A DNA stretch of 64,000 nt, from the NCBI RefSeq assembly GCF_021462285.1, contig NZ_CP082787.1, positions 248,001 to 312,000 on the forward strand, given 5' to 3'. Positions 61,079 to 64,000 of this stretch are shown here, one piece after another. Source of the DNA: Serratia entomophila (GTDB lineage Bacteria > Pseudomonadota > Gammaproteobacteria > Enterobacterales > Enterobacteriaceae). Within the stretch, counting starts at the first letter, position 1. Each line of letters starts with the position of its first letter. A model generated the notes under the pieces. That model had not been told where the DNA came from. It worked only from the letters and a program-made list of their open reading frames with translations, and made no database searches. The position numbers were made by a program, and so were the translations under genes.

Positions 61079-61603
61079 ATGAAGAAGACTTTGCCGCTGC
61101 TGGCGTTATTGTGTATTAGCCATATCTGCTGGAGTGCGGCGCCTACGGTGGCGGTCAGCTACAGCGGCGTACTGGTGGCGGAGCCCTGCGTGATTCCTCC
61201 CGGGAAAGAGAATATCGAGCTGGATTTTGGCACGGTGATTGATAAATATCTGTATCTCAACCAGCGCACGCCAGGGAAGACATTTTCCCTGCAATTGACG
61301 GAATGCGATCTCAGCCTTGGCGAAACGGTAAGCGTCTCTTTTAGCGGCACGGAAAGTGTTGCGCTGCCGGGGCTGCTGGCCATCAATAGCGGTGGCGCGA
61401 GTGGTATCGCCATTGGTCTGGAAAATACTGCCGGAGAATTGTTACCCCTAAATCAACCGGCTGGGAAGCAGCGGTTGCAGGCGGGAAGCAACATAATCAC
61501 GCTTAGAGCTTATGTGCGTGGTGAGCCTGAAGCGATAAAAAATAGTGCTATCGGCAGAGGGGCATTTAGCGCTGTGGCAACATTTTTACTGCACTATGAT
61601 TGA
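61079..61603 (+). CDS. minor fimbrial subunit
   Basis: A 174-aa pilin-fold protein with signal peptide (TLPLLALLCISHICWSAA), TVAVSYSGVLVAEPCVIPPG, LDFGTVIDKYLY, second Cys in LQLTECDLS and end ATFLLHYD. It is the third consecutive small subunit of the tip-fibrillum type. ATG 61079 follows CAGGAG by a normal spacing; ATGs at 61040 and 61073 are less well placed. Confidence 0.83.
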   Translation: MKKTLPLLALLCISHICWSAAPTVAVSYSGVLVAEPCVIPPGKENIELDFGTVIDKYLYLNQRTPGKTFSLQLTECDLSLGETVSVSFSGTESVALPGLLAINSGGASGIAIGLENTAGELLPLNQPAGKQRLQAGSNIITLRAYVRGEPEAIKNSAIGRGAFSAVATFLLHYD

Positions 61604-61894
61604 ATGCTAACGTAATAACGATGCGGTTATGCTAATTCATTAATCTGCGATAATGCCTGGTGCATATTATTACCATTTCTGTGCTCTTGATTTTTAGAGT
61701 GTGTTGGATAGCGGGACGTATGCTAACCGAGACTAGTTATTCTTGCGGGCAGGAATCTCAGTTTACTCCCTGTATGGGAAAAAACGTACCAGTGATAAAT
61801 GATACGAGTGCTAAACGATTTGTCATTAGCTGACAACCTAAAGTCGTGTTGGTGATTTTACAATAAAGAGTAAGATAAGCATAGGTGTAGCTCT
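61604..61894. other. AT-rich gap before second adhesin gene
   Basis: A 291-bp gap with no supportable gene. It is AT-rich like the adhesin genes and might hold an extra promoter; no terminator with a T tract is evident. Confidence 0.45.
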
Positions 61895-62701
61895 ATGATA
61901 TTAAATATATTAAAGAAAGTAATTTATTTTTTTCCGCTTGTGTTGACGCTATTCTTTTCCCCTATTGCATCGTCTTCTCCCTGGACGTTGGAAAGCACTG
62001 TTTTGCCGAGGCCGGGGCCCTGGGGGGGGTTTGATTTTTCAGTCAAGATAACCTCGTGGGATATTTTTAATACAACGAGTAATCCGCTTTATCATTGCTC
62101 AGAGTGCTACATTAATATTTATTATATTGATACCTGGGGGGTTGGTGGTGTGCCTGTCGGTCGAATTTATACGGGGTATGCAAGGGAATATAAAACGCTG
62201 GGGGAGTTGGGAGAGTATTTGATACAGGATGGTATTTTTAAACGAACCTTTACCAGGACGCAGTACGGCGGCGGGGGGAAAACATGCTTTTTCCTTGGAA
62301 CTGAAGGGAGAAGGCCTTTGCCTGGCGGCGATGAATTTTGTTATCACCGGGTTGACCCCACCTATTGCAATATTTCTATGCCGAATAGTCAGTTGAGGCA
62401 CGGCACACTCAGCCCTGATAAAATAAATGGAAATACCGTAAGTACGTCGCTATATGTGAAATGCAGTGCCGAAACTGGGGTGCGCATTGCATCGGCAGAT
62501 CGTTCCGGCAGCATTAATTTAAAGGGTTATGGCGGTTTTCGTAGCGAGCTTAAAGTAGACGGCGTGAATTTGGGCGATGGGAAAGTGGTTAGGGCCACAG
62601 CGGCAGGCGTTGAGTTGACCTTGAGTTCTACTCTGGCCGGTTATGACGGTAGCGCCGGTACATTCCAGGGCTCAAAAACCATCATAGTTTATTTACCATA
62701 G
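61895..62701 (+). CDS. two-domain fimbrial adhesin-like protein, second copy
   Basis: A 268-aa exported protein: signal peptide (VIYFFPLVLTLFFSPIASSS), an N-terminal domain with Cys in YHCSECYIN and KTCFFLG plus a GDEFCYHR end, then a pilin domain (PTYCNISMPNSQLRHGTLS, LYVKCSAETG, end SKTIIVYLP). Layout parallels the 297-aa protein at 58878 and MrpH-type tip adhesins, but the receptor domain is different. It is AT-rich, isolated by gaps of 291 and 264 bp, and precedes the LuxR-type gene, the place of mrpH in the MR/P operon. Receptor unknown. Confidence 0.75.
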   Translation: MILNILKKVIYFFPLVLTLFFSPIASSSPWTLESTVLPRPGPWGGFDFSVKITSWDIFNTTSNPLYHCSECYINIYYIDTWGVGGVPVGRIYTGYAREYKTLGELGEYLIQDGIFKRTFTRTQYGGGGKTCFFLGTEGRRPLPGGDEFCYHRVDPTYCNISMPNSQLRHGTLSPDKINGNTVSTSLYVKCSAETGVRIASADRSGSINLKGYGGFRSELKVDGVNLGDGKVVRATAAGVELTLSSTLAGYDGSAGTFQGSKTIIVYLP

Positions 62702-62965
62702 TCGATGCTTTTCTTTATTTTAGATGAAAATAATCTGGACGGTGAGTTAACAAAAATGAGATTCATAACGGCTGGTTAAAGGGCGATTTTCATATTATGC
62801 TCTGGCTTTAGCTTCATGTGCATTTATTCATTGTTTTGTGGAAGATGAGATGGGTATTTAAATCTCCATTATCGTCAACATATCTTTCAGATAAATTTGG
62901 GTTTAAATAACCTATGGCCTCCACGATGATCCATCCATGGGATGGATGTAACAGGAGATATAAGA

Positions 62966-63508
62966 ATGAAAAATCTTAATGTCGTCATCGACGATGAGAA
63001 CCGTTATTTCGCAGAAGGCTTGCGGTTCTGCATTGAACAATATGCGCTAACACGCAATAAAGCCGTCCATTTTTTAACGCCGGGCTGTGCGGAACAGCCG
63101 GATATGGTGCTGGCCTCATCCCGGCGGCGCGCCCAGTGCTGGCGCAGGACGGGCCATCGCGGCGCACCGCTGGTTATCACGGTTAAAGAAAGGCCTGTTC
63201 CTGTCGCGAACGACAGGGCCTGCGTACTGTACCGAACAGATGAGCAGAACAAGTTGTTTGAGTTGTTGAACGAAGCATTATCTGGCGGCGAGCCAATGCT
63301 CTTCAGACGTCAACCCCTGACCTGCCGCGAACGACAAGTGGTGGGCTATCTCCGCAGCGGGCTCGATCAATCGCAAACGGCAAGAATATTGGGGGTCAGC
63401 GTAAAAACGGTGCACAGCCATAAACGCTCGGTAATGAGCAAAATGATGTTAAAAAAGCGCCATGAATTTATTTATTGGCTTTTGTCCCAAGAGGGAGAAT
63501 ATGCCTAA
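62966..63508 (+). CDS. LuxR-type HTH regulator with degenerate receiver
   Basis: A 180-aa protein. The C-terminal LuxR/FixJ helix-turn-helix (about 120-178) is complete: LTCRERQVVGYLRSGLDQSQ, TARILGVSVKTVHSHKRSVM and SKMMLKKRHEF. The N-terminal part starts like a response regulator (LNVVIDDENRYFAEGLRF) but where the phospho-accepting Asp should be it reads PDMVLASSRR, so phosphorylation is unlikely. It may be an orphan regulator in the manner of RcsA-like proteins, acting on the fimbrial genes it follows or on motility; both are inferred. ATG 62966 follows AGGAGATATAAGA. Confidence 0.82.
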   Translation: MKNLNVVIDDENRYFAEGLRFCIEQYALTRNKAVHFLTPGCAEQPDMVLASSRRRAQCWRRTGHRGAPLVITVKERPVPVANDRACVLYRTDEQNKLFELLNEALSGGEPMLFRRQPLTCRERQVVGYLRSGLDQSQTARILGVSVKTVHSHKRSVMSKMMLKKRHEFIYWLLSQEGEYA

Positions 63509-63723
63509 CCGTGAAGAGGGATGTTATATTTTCATGTTTTTGGTAAGCTCCAATAAGGTTGGCAATAGATAAAGGTCACGAAAGTGATTCGTACCCCTTA
63601 TCAATAAGTAATGAGTGTCACTGTTTTTATATAGGCCGGGGTGGTTGATGAGTTTAATGCCATAATCTTGGTGAATGTTTTCTATTGGCCCTGTCTTGTA
63701 GCGATAAATCAAGGGAATGTAAA
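63509..63723. other. short intergenic stretch
   Basis: About 215 bp after the LuxR-type gene. A reverse-strand reading frame of 62 codons (63524-63712) has no ribosome-binding site or recognisable motif and was not accepted. Nothing else supportable is seen. Confidence 0.4.
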
Positions 63724-63905
63724 GTGAAGCTTATTTGTCTGGCAATATTTTTCCTATTCTTGAGTGCGTATTCGTTTTTTAAACACGGGCAGCTCATGAG
63801 GAAAAAGCGGTTGCCGAGTGTGCAGGTAAAGGGTTAGGCGTGACAACATTGTTGACAGACCGCTCGGCCGCACTTCAGGGAAATCCCCCTTTTCCGGGGT
63901 ATTAA
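63724..63905 (+). pseudogene. small secreted protein gene with probable frameshift
   Basis: A GTG at 63724 after AAGGGAATGTAA begins a signal-peptide-like frame (MKLICLAIFFLFLSAYSFFK). That frame stops at TAG 63835-63837. A second frame, open from 63783, continues with AAHEEKAVAECAGKGLGVTT and ends in FPGY at the TAA 63903-63905. One extra base in the TTTTTTAAA run (63775-63783) would join the two into a peptide of about 60 residues. It is either a disrupted gene or a sequencing error; a functional 37-residue peptide is also possible. No family was recognised. Confidence 0.4.
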
Positions 63906-63929
63906 ATAAAGTAAAAGGAGATAGTGATT

Positions 63930-64000
63930 ATGAACAAAAACATTCTATTGCTCGGCTGTGCACTGCTGATGTGTTCTCAGCTCTCTTATGCCGGTCTGGT
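63930..64000 (+). CDS. secreted protein, N-terminal part only (window edge)
   Basis: ATG 63930 follows AAAAGGAGATAGTGATT and begins MNKNILLLGCALLMCSQLSYAGL, a clear Sec signal peptide with a probable cleavage after SYA. Only 23 codons are in the window, so the protein cannot be named. It may belong with the preceding small secreted-protein remnant. Confidence 0.7.
   Translation, partial: MNKNILLLGCALLMCSQLSYAGL

Noticed and set aside
63524..63712. 62-codon reverse frame near the window end
   Set aside because: No ribosome-binding site or recognisable family; AT-rich DNA gives such frames by chance.

Overview
The window reads as a stretch of a Serratia chromosome (Enterobacterales, Serratia marcescens-like). 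Housekeeping proteins match their Escherichia coli counterparts closely in length and motif. The 16S rRNA and rrn terminator region are enterobacterial, coding GC is high, and an enterobactin-type locus sits beside a vibriobactin/serratiochelin-type locus. The species is inferred; no database search was run.

Layout. (1) 1-7064: translation and housekeeping genes. rsmB (cut by the window edge), fmt and def run leftward. dprA, smg, yrdD, tsaC and aroE run rightward. yrdA faces aroE. (2) 7200-13100: one complete rrn operon with tandem promoters, 16S, tRNA-Glu(UUC), 23S, 5S and three successive terminator hairpins. (3) 13189-19407: the acetate operon acs-yjcH-actP (leftward), an 890-bp regulatory gap with a good CRP site, and gltP. 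(4) 19650-48041: a large iron-regulated siderophore region. (5) 48612-50709: a beta-carbonic anhydrase and a SulP-type transporter with overlapping reading frames. (6) 50899-63508: two membrane-anchored winged-helix regulators, a FidL-like protein, a ten-gene chaperone-usher fimbrial locus of MR/P type and a LuxR-type regulator. The last 500 bases hold a probable frameshifted small secreted protein and the start of another secreted protein.

Siderophore region. Two assembly lines share one locus. The enterobactin side has fepA, fes, an MbtH-like gene, a complete entF (C-A-PCP-TE with a serine-type A-domain code), entS, entC, entE and entB. The vibriobactin side has a free-standing condensation protein (VibH-like), a ViuA-like receptor, and a VibF-like synthetase divided into three genes: Cy, Cy-A and C-PCP-C. 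Together these resemble the serratiochelin system, in which dihydroxybenzoate, threonine and a diamine are joined. Fur-box-like sequences precede or lie between the transcription units at 19531, 26050/26073, 35961, 41693 and 43141. Two YncE-type beta-propeller genes, one after the split synthetase and one after entB, belong to the same gene strings. entA, a phosphopantetheinyl transferase, fepBCDG-type uptake genes and diamine synthesis genes are not in the window and must be elsewhere if the pathway works.

Fimbrial region. A major pilin is followed by an attenuator hairpin, a PapH-like subunit, usher, chaperone, four minor subunits and two different, AT-richer adhesin-like proteins. It ends with a LuxR-type protein whose receiver-like half lacks the phospho-acceptor Asp.

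Repeats. The gap between the yncE-like gene and fepA holds two diverged copies of a roughly 250-320-bp GC-rich repeat in inverted orientation. One copy carries a module also found between the rrn terminators. No CRISPR array, prophage or insertion sequence was seen.
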